Assembly (NCBI GenBank): GCA_022820725.1
Contig: JAJEFA010000017.1
Location: 124,001-188,000 of the forward strand
From: Candidatus Binatia bacterium
GTDB lineage: Bacteria; Desulfobacterota; Binatia; Bin18
DNA: 64,000 nucleotides
Reading direction: 5' to 3'
Shown: piece by piece, positions 25,959-34,933 of the stretch
Position numbering within the stretch: the first letter of the stretch is position 1
How the letters are laid out: each line of letters begins with the position of its first letter
Program-made: the position numbers and the translations under genes
Notes under the pieces: model-generated
The model's database searches: none
What the model was told of the DNA's origin: nothing
The model's input: only the letters and a program-made list of their open reading frames with translations

Positions 25959-26420
25959 ATGAGTGACGAAATGCGTCGGGTCGTGGACGAGGCCGCCATC
26001 CGCCGGGTGATTGATCGCTATTGTCACGCGGTCGATCGCGGGAATGCGGATGATGTGGCCGCGCTCTTTCACCCCAACGGACGGTTAGTGGTCAGCATTG
26101 AAGAGAACGATGGCTATAACGGTCGCGCGGCCGTGCGCGAATGGTATGCGAACTACCATAAATACTTCCGGGCGAAACTGACCCACCTTCGTCACAAGAT
26201 ATCCAACATTCAGATTGATCTGAACGGAGACGAGGCGCGAGTGGTGTCCTATATGGACGCCGACCTCATCGCCAAAGACGAAACCACGCCACGCCAGGCA
26301 ATTGGCCGATATGACGACCACTTTGTCCGCGATGGCGGGGAATGGTACTTCGCCGAACGCGCGATTGTCGTGTATTACGCCGATGAGCGGCTGGCTGAAT
26401 TGTTGAGTGCCGATTCGTAG
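25959..26420 (+). CDS. SnoaL-like/NTF2-fold protein
   Basis: A 153-residue SnoaL-like domain. It has the typical first helix AAIRRVIDRYCHAVDRGNADDVAALFHPNG, a beta-sheet with HKISNIQID and VVSYMDADL, and ends FAERAIVVYY. Such proteins are isomerases, hydratases or small subunits of ring-hydroxylating enzymes. AAGGAGACAAGCC precedes the ATG. A strong terminator follows immediately. Confidence 0.83.
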   Translation: MSDEMRRVVDEAAIRRVIDRYCHAVDRGNADDVAALFHPNGRLVVSIEENDGYNGRAAVREWYANYHKYFRAKLTHLRHKISNIQIDLNGDEARVVSYMDADLIAKDETTPRQAIGRYDDHFVRDGGEWYFAERAIVVYYADERLAELLSADS

Positions 26421-26426
26421 ACACTA

Positions 26427-26465
26427 AGAGGAGGATGGGTCGCCGGACCCCTCCTCCTCTTTTTA
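26427..26465 (+). terminator. Intrinsic terminator between convergent genes
   Basis: A 16-bp stem with one mismatch (left arm 26427-26442, right arm 26447-26462) closed by a GCCG loop and followed by TTTTT. It ends the SnoaL transcript and, through the AA start of the arm, might act on the opposite strand. Confidence 0.9.
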
Positions 26466-26478
26466 GAGACTTCTCAGA

Positions 26479-27612
26479 TCACGTCTCTCCCAGACCATAC
26501 AGGCGTACGCAGTTCTCTACGACAATCGGTCGAGCCTCATCGGCGGGGACAGTAGCCAGATGTTTCTCCAAGAACTTTCGTGATTCAGGCCAACTGCTGT
26601 CGAGATGAGGAAAGTCTGACGACCACATAATACGGTCCACACCGATGAACTCGCGCAGCATGACACCGGGCAGGTCATCAATAAACGTCAGATAACAGTG
26701 CTCGTGCCAATACTCGCTGGGTAAGCGTTTGCATTTGACCATGGGGTCCTTTGCCATGGTGCGGCGATGATAACCCCAATCCAAACGGCCCAGAAAATTG
26801 GCGGCCCACGACAGTTCGTTCTCGGCGGAAATCAGCTTTAAGCCCGGATGACGGTCGAACACGCCCTCCAGGATAAACGTGCCAAATGCCCGTGCCATAC
26901 GTACCGGCAGGACCGCATAACCGACCGCCGCGCTTTCTTCGCCCGTCTCATCTCGCGTCCAATTGGTGTTGGCATGCCCGGAGGCAATAATATGGAGACT
27001 GAGCGGCATATTAAGTTCGGCCAGCGTCGCCCACAGCGGGTCCCATTGGGCTGCCGAATAGCGCGAGCCGTCGGGCGCATCTTGCGGCAACAGCGCCCCA
27101 ACCAGCCCCTTCTCCTTGGCGCGTCGGCATTCCCGTATGGCCCAGTCCACATCAAAGACCGGTATGACGGCAATGCCGAATAATTCCTGTGGATGGGTGC
27201 TGCAAAAATCACTCAGCCAGTCATTATACGCCTGGCAGACAGCCTGCTGCAGGTCCGGGTCGGGGATGCCAAAGGCTCGCATCACATAATTCGGATACAG
27301 CACCTCGGCATCCACCCCGTCCTGACGCATATACTGCACACGGGCATCCGGGTTCCAATCGTTCGCATCCGTGGCGTAGCGCTGATCGCCTGCTGCGGCT
27401 GCGGCGTAGGCTTTCTCCTTATTTCTTGCCACCGCGCCCATCGGACGTTTTGCGATATGCGACGGCATGCCCTCGCACGCCCAGATATCTCCCGTGGATT
27501 CCGAAATGACACGTGGCCCCCGATCTTTATACGCTTGGGGCAGATAGCGTTGCCATAGATCAGGAGGTTCGATGGCGTGCGAGTCGGCCGATATGACGCG
27601 ATACTGTTTCAT
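26479..27612 (-). CDS. Amidohydrolase_2 family protein (ACMSD-like)
   Basis: A 377-residue TIM-barrel hydrolase/decarboxylase. It starts YRVISADSHAIEPPDLW, the usual start of this subfamily, and has SLHIIASGH and MWSSDFPHLDSSWPES near the end, giving the metal-binding His and Asp. Family members decarboxylate or hydrate ring-cleavage products. It is a paralog of the proteins at 33593 and 59919. Stands alone as a minus-strand unit convergent to the SnoaL gene. Confidence 0.85.
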   Translation of the reverse strand: MKQYRVISADSHAIEPPDLWQRYLPQAYKDRGPRVISESTGDIWACEGMPSHIAKRPMGAVARNKEKAYAAAAAGDQRYATDANDWNPDARVQYMRQDGVDAEVLYPNYVMRAFGIPDPDLQQAVCQAYNDWLSDFCSTHPQELFGIAVIPVFDVDWAIRECRRAKEKGLVGALLPQDAPDGSRYSAAQWDPLWATLAELNMPLSLHIIASGHANTNWTRDETGEESAAVGYAVLPVRMARAFGTFILEGVFDRHPGLKLISAENELSWAANFLGRLDWGYHRRTMAKDPMVKCKRLPSEYWHEHCYLTFIDDLPGVMLREFIGVDRIMWSSDFPHLDSSWPESRKFLEKHLATVPADEARPIVVENCVRLYGLGET

Positions 27613-27728
27613 CGTCCGTTCCTTCCTTTGTCCGGAAGACTGAGGGGTTCTGAGCAGCGTGGGGTCACTCTAGCCTATTGCAGTATAGCCATGTCAAGCA
27701 TCCGGCCTAGTTCAGAGCCGAGTGTAGC

Positions 27729-27757
27729 TTGAAAAGAACGCTGGAAGTTTCTATCCT
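27729..27757 (+). promoter_or_regulatory. Sigma70-like promoter
   Basis: TTGAAA (27729-27734), a 17-bp spacer and TATCCT (27752-27757), 28 bp before the hydrolase ATG. Confidence 0.45.
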
Positions 27758-27784
27758 CCAGTAAAAAAGCGAAGGGAAGCAAGT

Positions 27785-28507
27785 ATGCCGATATTCGAAC
27801 GTGGCGAGACCAAGTTGTATTACGAAGAGCAGGGCACTGGATTTCCGCTCTTACTTATCGCACCGGGAGGGATGCGCTCCTCCGTGCCCTTTTGGCAGCA
27901 AACCCCCTGGAATCCCATTGAGCAGCTTGCGCCCAGCTATCGCGTGATCGCCATGGATCAGCGCAACGCCGGCCAATCAACCGCTCCGGTCAATGCCGCG
28001 GATAGCTGGCATACCTACACGGCAGACCAACTGGCGTTGATGGATCATTTGGGAGTTGAGACCTTCCATGTGGCCGGTATGTGCATTGGTGGCCCCTACT
28101 GCATGGGTCTCATCCAGGCCGCACCGCAGCGGGTGGCGTCGGCCATTCTCTTTCAGACGATTGGGCTGTCCGATAACCGCCAGGCGTTTTTTGACATGTT
28201 TGACGGTTGGGCCGCCGAGCTGAAGCCTGGGCGGCCTGAGGTGAGCGACGAGGCCTGGGAGTCGTTCAAGACAAATATGTATAACGGCGACTTTCTCTTC
28301 AACGTCTCGAAAGAATTTGTCTCCCAGTGTCAAACGCCGCTCCTGGTCCTCCTGGGAAACGATCTCTATCATCCGCAGGAGACCTCCCGAGAGATTGCCG
28401 CGCTCGCCCCCAACGCAACCCTGGTTGAGCACTGGAAAGAGCCCGAGCATCACCCGGCCGCCAAGCAGGCGGTCGAGCGTTTTCTGGCCGAGCATACTCC
28501 GGGGTAA
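27785..28507 (+). CDS. Alpha/beta hydrolase with cysteine nucleophile
   Basis: A 240-residue alpha/beta hydrolase. The nucleophile elbow is G-M-C100-I-G-G, cysteine in place of the usual serine, as in dienelactone hydrolases. The histidine is in EPEHHP near residue 222; the acid is probably in LLGNDLYHP. MDQRNAGQS marks strand 4. GAAGGGAAGCAAGT precedes the ATG. It is convergent with the SfnB gene pair. The substrate is likely an activated ester or lactone, by family. Confidence 0.85.
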   Translation: MPIFERGETKLYYEEQGTGFPLLLIAPGGMRSSVPFWQQTPWNPIEQLAPSYRVIAMDQRNAGQSTAPVNAADSWHTYTADQLALMDHLGVETFHVAGMCIGGPYCMGLIQAAPQRVASAILFQTIGLSDNRQAFFDMFDGWAAELKPGRPEVSDEAWESFKTNMYNGDFLFNVSKEFVSQCQTPLLVLLGNDLYHPQETSREIAALAPNATLVEHWKEPEHHPAAKQAVERFLAEHTPG

Positions 28508-28516
28508 TGCGGAGCG

Positions 28517-28537
28517 CCGCCTGACTTTTGCAGGCGG
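28517..28537. terminator. Hairpin between convergent genes
   Basis: CCGCCTG pairs perfectly with CAGGCGG around a 7-nt loop. No uridine tract on either side, so termination is only possible. Confidence 0.35.
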
Positions 28538-28549
28538 GAAGGATTATCG

Positions 28550-29809
28550 CTAACTCGCCCCGTGCCGCGGCGGAGGCACGCCGTTCAGCCAGTAGTTCCC
28601 AATGGCGTGATATTTCCAGCGTACCGGGTCGTGCAGGGTATGGGTGCGCGCATTGCGCCAGTGACGGTTCAGGTTGTACTCCTCCAGGGTTGAGCGGGTG
28701 CCGGCCAACTCAAACAACTTGTTTGTTGTCAGCAGAGAGACTTCCGTGGACATGGCTTTTGCCTCAGCCACGGCAATCGAGGCTTGAGAGACGTTCTCCT
28801 CGGTTGGTGAGGCGACCGCCGCGTCCACAAAACGGCCCGCCCGTTCGAGCAGAGCGTCCGAGGCATGCACCCGGACCTCAAGCTCACCAATCTGATAAAT
28901 CGTGTACGGATCTTCGTAACCGTGCTCCTGGCCGCTATCGATCCACGGACGCGTATACTGACGGACAAATGAAATCGTCTCGGCGAGGGCTGCACGGGCG
29001 ATACCGGCATCGACTGCGGCATGAAAAATTTGGGCGACGGCACCCATCGGGGTGGGACGATCAAACGCAGCCTGGTGATCGATAATATGAAAAGGCTCGA
29101 CCGCAACATTCTCGAACACTGCGGTCCCGCTGGCCGTGGTCCGCTGGCCAAAGCTCGACCAGTCGTCGATGATGGTAACCCCCGGTGCATCACGCTTGAC
29201 AAAGACGATGGCGATACGCCCCTGGTCGTCCTTGGCGACGGCAGGCACCCAGTGGGCAAACACCGCCCCCGTGGAATAGAACTTTCTGCCGTTCAGAAGA
29301 AAGGTGTCACCGCTAACCGTGAGGCGTGTCTGAAATTCAAAGACCGTTTTGGTGCCGAGCTCGACAAAGGCGTTCCCAAAGCGGTCGCCCTCCAACACCC
29401 GTTTGAAAAGGAACTCCTTTTGCTCCTCGGTTCCATCCAGTCGAACGGCTTCGATCATATAGTAATGGTTCTGGGGAATCTGGCCCAAAGACGAATCTGC
29501 GGCCGAGATGATGGCCGTGACCTCGGCGGCGGTCGAGAAGGACACTTCCGCTCCGCCATAGGCTTTCGGAATAGTGATGCCCCATAAGCCGCTCTGCGAG
29601 AATTCGTCCAATTCTTTACGCGGCAGGCGACGCTCACGGTCGCGCTCGACCGATTCCTGCTGAAAGCGCTCGGCGAGCCGGTGGGCAACGGCCAGGGCTT
29701 CCTGATCGTCACGAATAACATGGGCAGGGGCCTCCACTCGCGCCATTGGCGCGGCGATTCGAATATCTTGATCCGGCGGGGTGGTGGCTTGCGAGGCTGC
29801 CTGGCTCAT
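28550..29809 (-). CDS. SfnB-type acyl-CoA-dehydrogenase-fold flavoprotein, paralog A
   Basis: A 419-residue protein of the SfnB/DszC branch of the acyl-CoA dehydrogenase fold. It has SGLWGITIPKAYGGAEV, WSSFGQRTTASGT, and the C-terminal RHWRNARTHTLHDPVRWK signature. SfnB and DszC are FMN-dependent monooxygenases or dehydrogenases in dimethyl sulfone and dibenzothiophene metabolism. The ATG at 29809 follows AAGGAG; a longer frame upstream overlaps paralog B. It is 22 bp downstream of paralog B, so both share a transcript. Confidence 0.87.
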   Translation of the reverse strand: MSQAASQATTPPDQDIRIAAPMARVEAPAHVIRDDQEALAVAHRLAERFQQESVERDRERRLPRKELDEFSQSGLWGITIPKAYGGAEVSFSTAAEVTAIISAADSSLGQIPQNHYYMIEAVRLDGTEEQKEFLFKRVLEGDRFGNAFVELGTKTVFEFQTRLTVSGDTFLLNGRKFYSTGAVFAHWVPAVAKDDQGRIAIVFVKRDAPGVTIIDDWSSFGQRTTASGTAVFENVAVEPFHIIDHQAAFDRPTPMGAVAQIFHAAVDAGIARAALAETISFVRQYTRPWIDSGQEHGYEDPYTIYQIGELEVRVHASDALLERAGRFVDAAVASPTEENVSQASIAVAEAKAMSTEVSLLTTNKLFELAGTRSTLEEYNLNRHWRNARTHTLHDPVRWKYHAIGNYWLNGVPPPRHGAS

Positions 29810-29831
29810 ATATTCTCCTTGGCCTGCTCTT

Positions 29832-31112
29832 CTATATCCACGCGTGGCGTGGCGGCTTGACATTATTCAGATAGTAATTGCCGATTGCCTGAAACTTCCA
29901 CCGGACGGGATCGTGCAGCGTATGGGCGCGGGCATTTCGCCAGTGGCGATCCAGGTTATACTCTTCGAGCGTGGAGCGAGTGCCGGCGAGCTCAAACAAT
30001 TTATTGGTCGCCTGAACGGCGATTTCCGTGGTCAGCACTTTTGCTTCGGCCACGGCAACCGAGGCTGCGGCGACGCTGTCTTCGTTCGGGCTGGCAATGG
30101 CGGCATCGACCGCCCGGCCGGAACGCTCCAAGAGGGCCTCGGCCGCGTGCAGGCGCATTTTGAGGTCTCCGATTTGGGCAATAGAGTACATGTCCTCATA
30201 GCCGCGCTCCTGACCGCTATCGATCCACGGCCGGGTATAGCTGCGGACAAAGTGAATGGTTTCATCAATCGCGGCTTGGGCGATGCCGAGATCGATGCCG
30301 GCATGAATAATCTGGGCGACCGGTCCGTTGGCGGTTGGGACATCGTAGGCGAGATGGGCTGGAATGACATGGCTGGCCGGGACAAATGCATCCTCCAGGA
30401 GAACCGTACCGCTGGCCGTGGTGCGTTGGCCGAAACTCGACCAGTCGTCAATAATGCGGAGTCCCCGATTGTCGCGCTCAACAAAGGCGATCAGGGTCTT
30501 CTCGCGCTCATCCGTCGCGGAGACCGGCACCAGATGGGAGAGCAGAGCGCCGCTGGAGTAAAATTTCTGCCCGTTAACCACATAGCCATCTCCCTGGAAA
30601 CGGATCTGTGTCTCGAAATGACCGGCGGTTTTACTCCCTCGTTCGGAAAAGGCGTTGCCAAGGCGTAGACCCTTCAGGACCTCGCGAAAGAAAAAACGCT
30701 TCTGCTCTTCGCTGGCGGACAGCCGGATCATATCGAGGACGGCGAGGTGGTTTTGCGGGATTTGCCCGAGCGAGGGATCGGCTGCGGAGATGATTTTAAT
30801 CACCTCGCCCACCGTGACATACGAGACCTCGGCGCCGCCATAGGCTTTGGGCACGGTCATGCCCCACAAGCCGCTCTGCGAGAACGCGTCCAGTTCGGCA
30901 AGCGGCAGCCGGCGTTCCCGGTCACGCAGCGCCGCCTCCTGTGCAAAGCTTTCTGCCAAACGGTGGGCGATATCAATCGCTTCCTGGTCGTCCTGAATAA
31001 TATGGGCAGGTGCGGTGGGACGCGGCGGGCCGAAGGCCTCCAGGTCCTTGATCCGAGACGCTCCATTCGTTTCTGAATGGTCTGTTTGTATTACCCCGTC
31101 TTCCCTGCTCAT
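29832..31112 (-). CDS. SfnB-type acyl-CoA-dehydrogenase-fold flavoprotein, paralog B
   Basis: A 426-residue paralog of the protein at 28550, closely similar over its whole length (for instance SGLWGMTVPKAYGGAEV, SSFGQRTTASGT, RHWRNARAHTLHDPVRWK). The start at 31112 follows AAAGGAG at an 11-base distance. It is the first gene of the pair, and is divergent from the LLM gene at 31270 across 157 bp that must hold both promoters. A tandem duplication is the simple explanation; the two might form a heteromer or act on different substrates. Confidence 0.87.
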   Translation of the reverse strand: MSREDGVIQTDHSETNGASRIKDLEAFGPPRPTAPAHIIQDDQEAIDIAHRLAESFAQEAALRDRERRLPLAELDAFSQSGLWGMTVPKAYGGAEVSYVTVGEVIKIISAADPSLGQIPQNHLAVLDMIRLSASEEQKRFFFREVLKGLRLGNAFSERGSKTAGHFETQIRFQGDGYVVNGQKFYSSGALLSHLVPVSATDEREKTLIAFVERDNRGLRIIDDWSSFGQRTTASGTVLLEDAFVPASHVIPAHLAYDVPTANGPVAQIIHAGIDLGIAQAAIDETIHFVRSYTRPWIDSGQERGYEDMYSIAQIGDLKMRLHAAEALLERSGRAVDAAIASPNEDSVAAASVAVAEAKVLTTEIAVQATNKLFELAGTRSTLEEYNLDRHWRNARAHTLHDPVRWKFQAIGNYYLNNVKPPRHAWI

Positions 31113-31269
31113 GGCCGCTACAACTCCTTTGCATAGCTCTGAAAGAGAACGCTGTAGCCTATCGTTCCCCCTCCTGAGCGTCAACGCGCTGCGCCGACGT
31201 GTTGCTTGACTTTGGCCGGGCAGGGTGTCATGACAGGCGCAGAGTGCCAACGCCTTAAAGGAGGGTCAG

Positions 31270-32115
31270 ATGAAACTCGGTATTGAGATGTTTGCTACGG
31301 ATTATTCTGTCCGGCCGGATGAACTGGCCGTTGCCTGCGAAGAGCGCGGTTTTGAGTCCGTGTGGTACCCGGAACACACCCATATCCCGGCCAGCCGCCG
31401 TACCCCTTTTCCCCTTGGGGGCGACTTACCCAAGGAATACTGGCATACGCACGACTTGTTTGTGGCGCTCACAGCCGCCGCCGCCGTCACCACCAACATC
31501 AAAATCGGGAGTGGGATTTGTCTCGCCATGGAACGCGACCCGATTACGATGGCCAACGAGGTTGCCTCGGTTGATCAGATCTCCAATGGCCGTCTGCTCT
31601 TTGGTATCGGGGGTGGGTGGAACGCCGAAGAGATGGAAAACCACGGAACACCGTTCAAACGACGCTGGAAGGTCTTACGTGAGAAAATTGAGGCAATGAA
31701 GGCCATTTGGACCGAAGAGGAAGCCGAGTATCACGGCGAGTTTGTCAATTTCGATCCGATCTGGTCCTACCCGAAGCCCGTGCAGAATCCCCACCCGCCC
31801 ATCATTCTGGGGTCACATACCTCAAACGGACTCGACCGGGTGGTGCGCTATTGCGATGGCTGGTTTCCCAATGCCCAGGCCTATAAAGACTTGCCCGCAG
31901 TCGTGAACGACCTCCGGACCCGGGCAGAAAAAGCCGGCCGTCAACCGGATGAGATATCGATCTCTTTCCTGGGTGCTCCCGAAGATGAGGCGGTCCTGCA
32001 ACAATATCGCGAGTTGAGGGCCGAGCGGGCGGTATTTTTTGTGCCGTCCGAAGGGAAAGAGACGATCTTTCCACTGTTGGATAAATACGCCGCGTTTATC
32101 CCCAAGGTTGCGTAA
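31270..32115 (+). CDS. F420-type LLM oxidoreductase (TIGR03619-like)
   Basis: A 281-residue luciferase-like oxidoreductase. The features GFESVWYPEHTHIP, ALTAAAAVTTNIKIGSGI and NGRLLFGIGGGWNAEE match the F420-associated LLM subgroup. Members transfer electrons between F420 or FMN and small molecules. AAAGGAGGGTCAG is a strong RBS. It shares a divergent promoter region with the SfnB pair and is followed by a hydrolase after 37 bp. Confidence 0.87.
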   Translation: MKLGIEMFATDYSVRPDELAVACEERGFESVWYPEHTHIPASRRTPFPLGGDLPKEYWHTHDLFVALTAAAAVTTNIKIGSGICLAMERDPITMANEVASVDQISNGRLLFGIGGGWNAEEMENHGTPFKRRWKVLREKIEAMKAIWTEEEAEYHGEFVNFDPIWSYPKPVQNPHPPIILGSHTSNGLDRVVRYCDGWFPNAQAYKDLPAVVNDLRTRAEKAGRQPDEISISFLGAPEDEAVLQQYRELRAERAVFFVPSEGKETIFPLLDKYAAFIPKVA

Positions 32116-32152
32116 GGGCGCACGGAAACGCTGCCGGAGCCGGAGGACCACT

Positions 32153-32968
32153 ATGCCATTTACTGCTGTCCGTGACATTCAGATGTATTACGAGCTGCGC
32201 GGGACCGGACCGCGCCTGCTCTACATCAGCGGAACGGGCGGAGATCTGCGACGTTCGCCGAATGCGTTTGATTCGCCACTCACCGAACATTTTGAGGTCT
32301 TGGCCTATGACCAGCGCGGCCTGGGTCAAACGGACAAACCTGATGTGGCCTACACTATGGCGGACTATGCGGCCGATGCGGATGGGCTGCTCCACGCGCT
32401 CGGGTGGGACGAATGCCTGGTCATGGGCATCTCTTTCGGCGGTATGGTCGCGCAGGAATTTGCCCTGCGCTATCCGAACCGGGTACAGCGCTTAGTGCTC
32501 GGCTGCACCAGCAGCGGCGGGGAGGGCGGTGCCTCGTATCCCCTGCATGAGCTCGCCCATCTCTCCCCGCAGGACTGGGCTCAGCGAGTGGTCGAGCTGA
32601 GCGATATGCGACGGGACGCGGCCTGGCAGGCGGCCAACGGCCAGGAGTTCCAAACCTTGATCGATGAGATGCTGGCCATCCGAGCAGGGAGTGCGGCCGA
32701 GCCCGGCGCGGTCGTTGGGGCGCGCCGCCAAATCGAGGCCCGCCAGAAACACGACACCTATAGCCGCTTGTCTCAGCTCAGAATGCCGGTATTGATCTGT
32801 GGTGGACGGTATGACGGGGTCGCCCCAATCGCCAATCAGGAAGCGCTGCACCGACAGATTGCGACTTCCCGGATGGCTCTCTTTGAAGGCGGTCATCTAT
32901 TCTTTACGCAGGACCCCCAAGCGTTTGAGGACATAATCGTTTTCCTGAAAGAGGAAGTGGGGGCCTGA
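32153..32968 (+). CDS. Alpha/beta hydrolase
   Basis: A 271-residue hydrolase with nucleophile S94 in GISFGG, YDQRGLGQTDKP after strand 4, and a C-terminal GGHLFF histidine. CGGAGGACCACT precedes the ATG at 32153; longer frames upstream overlap the LLM gene. Family members cleave esters or C-C bonds in meta-cleavage products. Co-transcribed with the LLM gene. Confidence 0.87.
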   Translation: MPFTAVRDIQMYYELRGTGPRLLYISGTGGDLRRSPNAFDSPLTEHFEVLAYDQRGLGQTDKPDVAYTMADYAADADGLLHALGWDECLVMGISFGGMVAQEFALRYPNRVQRLVLGCTSSGGEGGASYPLHELAHLSPQDWAQRVVELSDMRRDAAWQAANGQEFQTLIDEMLAIRAGSAAEPGAVVGARRQIEARQKHDTYSRLSQLRMPVLICGGRYDGVAPIANQEALHRQIATSRMALFEGGHLFFTQDPQAFEDIIVFLKEEVGA

Positions 32969-32991
32969 CGTCCGGGTTGAGGTATCGTCTC

Positions 32992-33465
32992 CTATTGATC
33001 AACCAGGTCCGCAATATCTTCAGCCGCTTGGGCGACCGTGGCAGTCCGGGTGCACATATCGGTTTTCAAATCGCCCTGCGGACTGCGGTAGGCATATACG
33101 AAGTATTCTTTTCCGGTCTGAAACGGAATGCCGCACTGCTCTTGTGAGGCAAGTGTTTCAATAATCAGAGGAGATTCATCCGCCGCCTTAATCGGCGTTG
33201 TAACCTCCAGCGTCGCCCGTATGGTCTCAAACTCGTACAGCTGCTCTGAGCCCATCATCTGTTTGAACGAGCCGTACAGCCAGCCATCCGCTTCTATCGT
33301 TTCGATGTTGGTCGCTTTGCCGACAAAGACGACGTCTGACTTTTCCATCCCAAAGCTTGGCGACGGAGGCGGAAGACAGCGGCACGCCAGGGCAGCCGCG
33401 GGAAGCAGACAAGAAAGGACTATTCCTCCAACGAGCGCGAGCAACATCCTGTCTGAACGAGCCAT
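32992..33465 (-). CDS. Exported TIMP/NTR-like protein
   Basis: A 157-residue protein with a signal peptide cleaved after PAAALA, giving a mature N-terminus C28-R-C30 as in netrin-like/TIMP domains. SDVVFVGKAT, a central beta-rich LEVTTPIKAADES and three more cysteines follow. Bacterial members are extracytoplasmic and of unknown function. The ATG at 33465 follows AGGAGGAGAGTCT. It ends convergently to the hydrolase gene. Confidence 0.7.
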   Translation of the reverse strand: MARSDRMLLALVGGIVLSCLLPAAALACRCLPPPSPSFGMEKSDVVFVGKATNIETIEADGWLYGSFKQMMGSEQLYEFETIRATLEVTTPIKAADESPLIIETLASQEQCGIPFQTGKEYFVYAYRSPQGDLKTDMCTRTATVAQAAEDIADLVDQ

Positions 33466-33534
33466 AGACTCTCCTCCTGTACTGGCCGAAACTGTGCGGC
33501 TCAAATGATCCTGACCTTCATAACGAAGAAAAAC

Positions 33535-33566
33535 AAAAGGGTCAGGGAGGATTCCCCGACCCTTTT
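33535..33566 (-). terminator. Intrinsic terminator of the amidohydrolase gene
   Basis: AAAAGGGTC (33535-33543) pairs with GACCCTTTT (33558-33566), with an inner GGG/CCC stem. On the minus strand it is followed by a T-rich run. Confidence 0.85.
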
Positions 33567-33592
33567 CACTTCACACGAATCAGTAGTCCTGA

Positions 33593-34702
33593 CTAGTCCA
33601 GGTCCATCCGGTACGCCTTGATCGCATTCTCAAAGACGATCTTGCGGGTGATCTCCTCCGGCACACCGTCGAAGTCCTTCTTGATCCACTGACGGGATTC
33701 CGGCCAGGTTGAGTCGGTATGCGGGAAGTCGGACGCCCACATGTAGTTGTCCTCGCCAAAGATCTTATAGGTCGCCGGACCAACCGGATCGTCCTGGAAC
33801 GTCGCCCATATCTGCCGCCGGACGTATTCGCTCGGCTTCATCGGCAGGGGCTCTTTTTCCATGGCGTGGAATTTATCGTAGGCATGGTCCATACGATACA
33901 TGAAGTGCGGGAACCAGCCCGTGTCATTTTCGGCGGACACAATCTTCAGTTCGGGAAAACGTTCCAGCACGCCACCAAAAACGAGCGTAGACAGGGAACG
34001 TTGCACTTCGTGGATCACATTCATGTAGAACAGGCTGATCTGCGAAAAATCGACCTTGCTCTCCTTGCTCTTGCCGGTAATCACGTGGAGTGAGAGCGGC
34101 ATGTGGAGTTCCGCGGCGGCCTGCCAAAAGGGGTCATACTCACGGCTGCTGTACGGCTTGTCTTCCGGCGGCGAACCCCAGATCATGGCCCCGCGCATAC
34201 CCTGCTTGTGCGTCCGTTCCAGCTCTTTGACCCCCGCATCAATATCTTCGAGAGAGATCAGGCTGATGCCGTACAGGCGTTTGGGACTATGCGAACAGAA
34301 CTCCGCGACCCAGTCGTTATAGGTGCGGAAGCAGGCCCGTTGCAGGTCGGCATTGGGCAGCCCGAAGAGCGGCATACCCAGCGTGGTGTAGAGCACCTCG
34401 GCTTCGACCCCATCGATCTCTTGGTCTTTGATACGTTCGACCGGGTCCCAGCCGCTCGGACGGGCGGCTTCATAGCCTTTGTCCATATGGTCTTTCAACT
34501 CTTCTCCGGACCGTCCGGCTCCGAACCCGCCGGCGACGGGAAAGGGGTCAATGCCGTCCGCCACAAAGATGAAGCCCGGCTTCTTCGGATTTTCGACCAC
34601 TTTCGGCGCCTGGTCACGGAATTTGTTGTCCAAGCGTTGCTGCCACAGATCGGCCGGCTCCATCATGTGCGAGTCTGCCGAGATCACGCGTAACTTTGCC
34701 AT
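33593..34702 (-). CDS. Amidohydrolase_2 family protein (ACMSD-like)
   Basis: A 369-residue paralog of the protein at 26479. The N-terminus LRVISADSHMMEPADLWQQ and the late MWASDFPHTDSTWPES segment match almost word for word, giving the same metal ligands. Such proteins decarboxylate or hydrolyse ring-cleavage products. GAGGAGGGTAAT precedes the ATG. It has its own terminator at 33535 and lies divergent from argC. Confidence 0.86.
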   Translation of the reverse strand: MAKLRVISADSHMMEPADLWQQRLDNKFRDQAPKVVENPKKPGFIFVADGIDPFPVAGGFGAGRSGEELKDHMDKGYEAARPSGWDPVERIKDQEIDGVEAEVLYTTLGMPLFGLPNADLQRACFRTYNDWVAEFCSHSPKRLYGISLISLEDIDAGVKELERTHKQGMRGAMIWGSPPEDKPYSSREYDPFWQAAAELHMPLSLHVITGKSKESKVDFSQISLFYMNVIHEVQRSLSTLVFGGVLERFPELKIVSAENDTGWFPHFMYRMDHAYDKFHAMEKEPLPMKPSEYVRRQIWATFQDDPVGPATYKIFGEDNYMWASDFPHTDSTWPESRQWIKKDFDGVPEEITRKIVFENAIKAYRMDLD

Positions 34703-34817
34703 ATTACCCTCCTCTTCAAAGAAAGCCTTGCTTCCTTAATGATGGTGTATGTACGAATGCCCTATCTGTGGCATACTCCAAAACGGTCTGTCAAGCGGTA
34801 GGGCCGGATAGGTTGAG

Positions 34818-34827
34818 TGAGCGCTCA
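34818..34827. promoter_or_regulatory. Short palindrome TGAGCGCTCA
   Basis: A perfect 10-bp palindrome in the 231-bp gap between the divergent amidohydrolase and argC. It resembles half of TetR-type sites, but no regulator gene adjoins it. Chance is possible. Confidence 0.25.
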
Positions 34828-34872
34828 GTTTTTTTATCCACCCGTCCGGGTCGAGGCTGGAGGTGGTCCTCG

Positions 34873-34902
34873 TTGCCACAGCGGGAAATCACCCCGTATA
34901 AT
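34873..34902 (+). promoter_or_regulatory. Sigma70 promoter of argC
   Basis: TTGCCA (34873-34878), an 18-bp spacer and a perfect TATAAT (34897-34902), 31 bp before the argC ATG. Confidence 0.65.
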
Positions 34903-34933
34903 AAAACCAGCGAACAATAAGAAGGCGAGAATC

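Noticed and set aside
29781..30668. A 295-codon plus-strand frame
   Set aside because: It is antisense to the SfnB paralog B gene.
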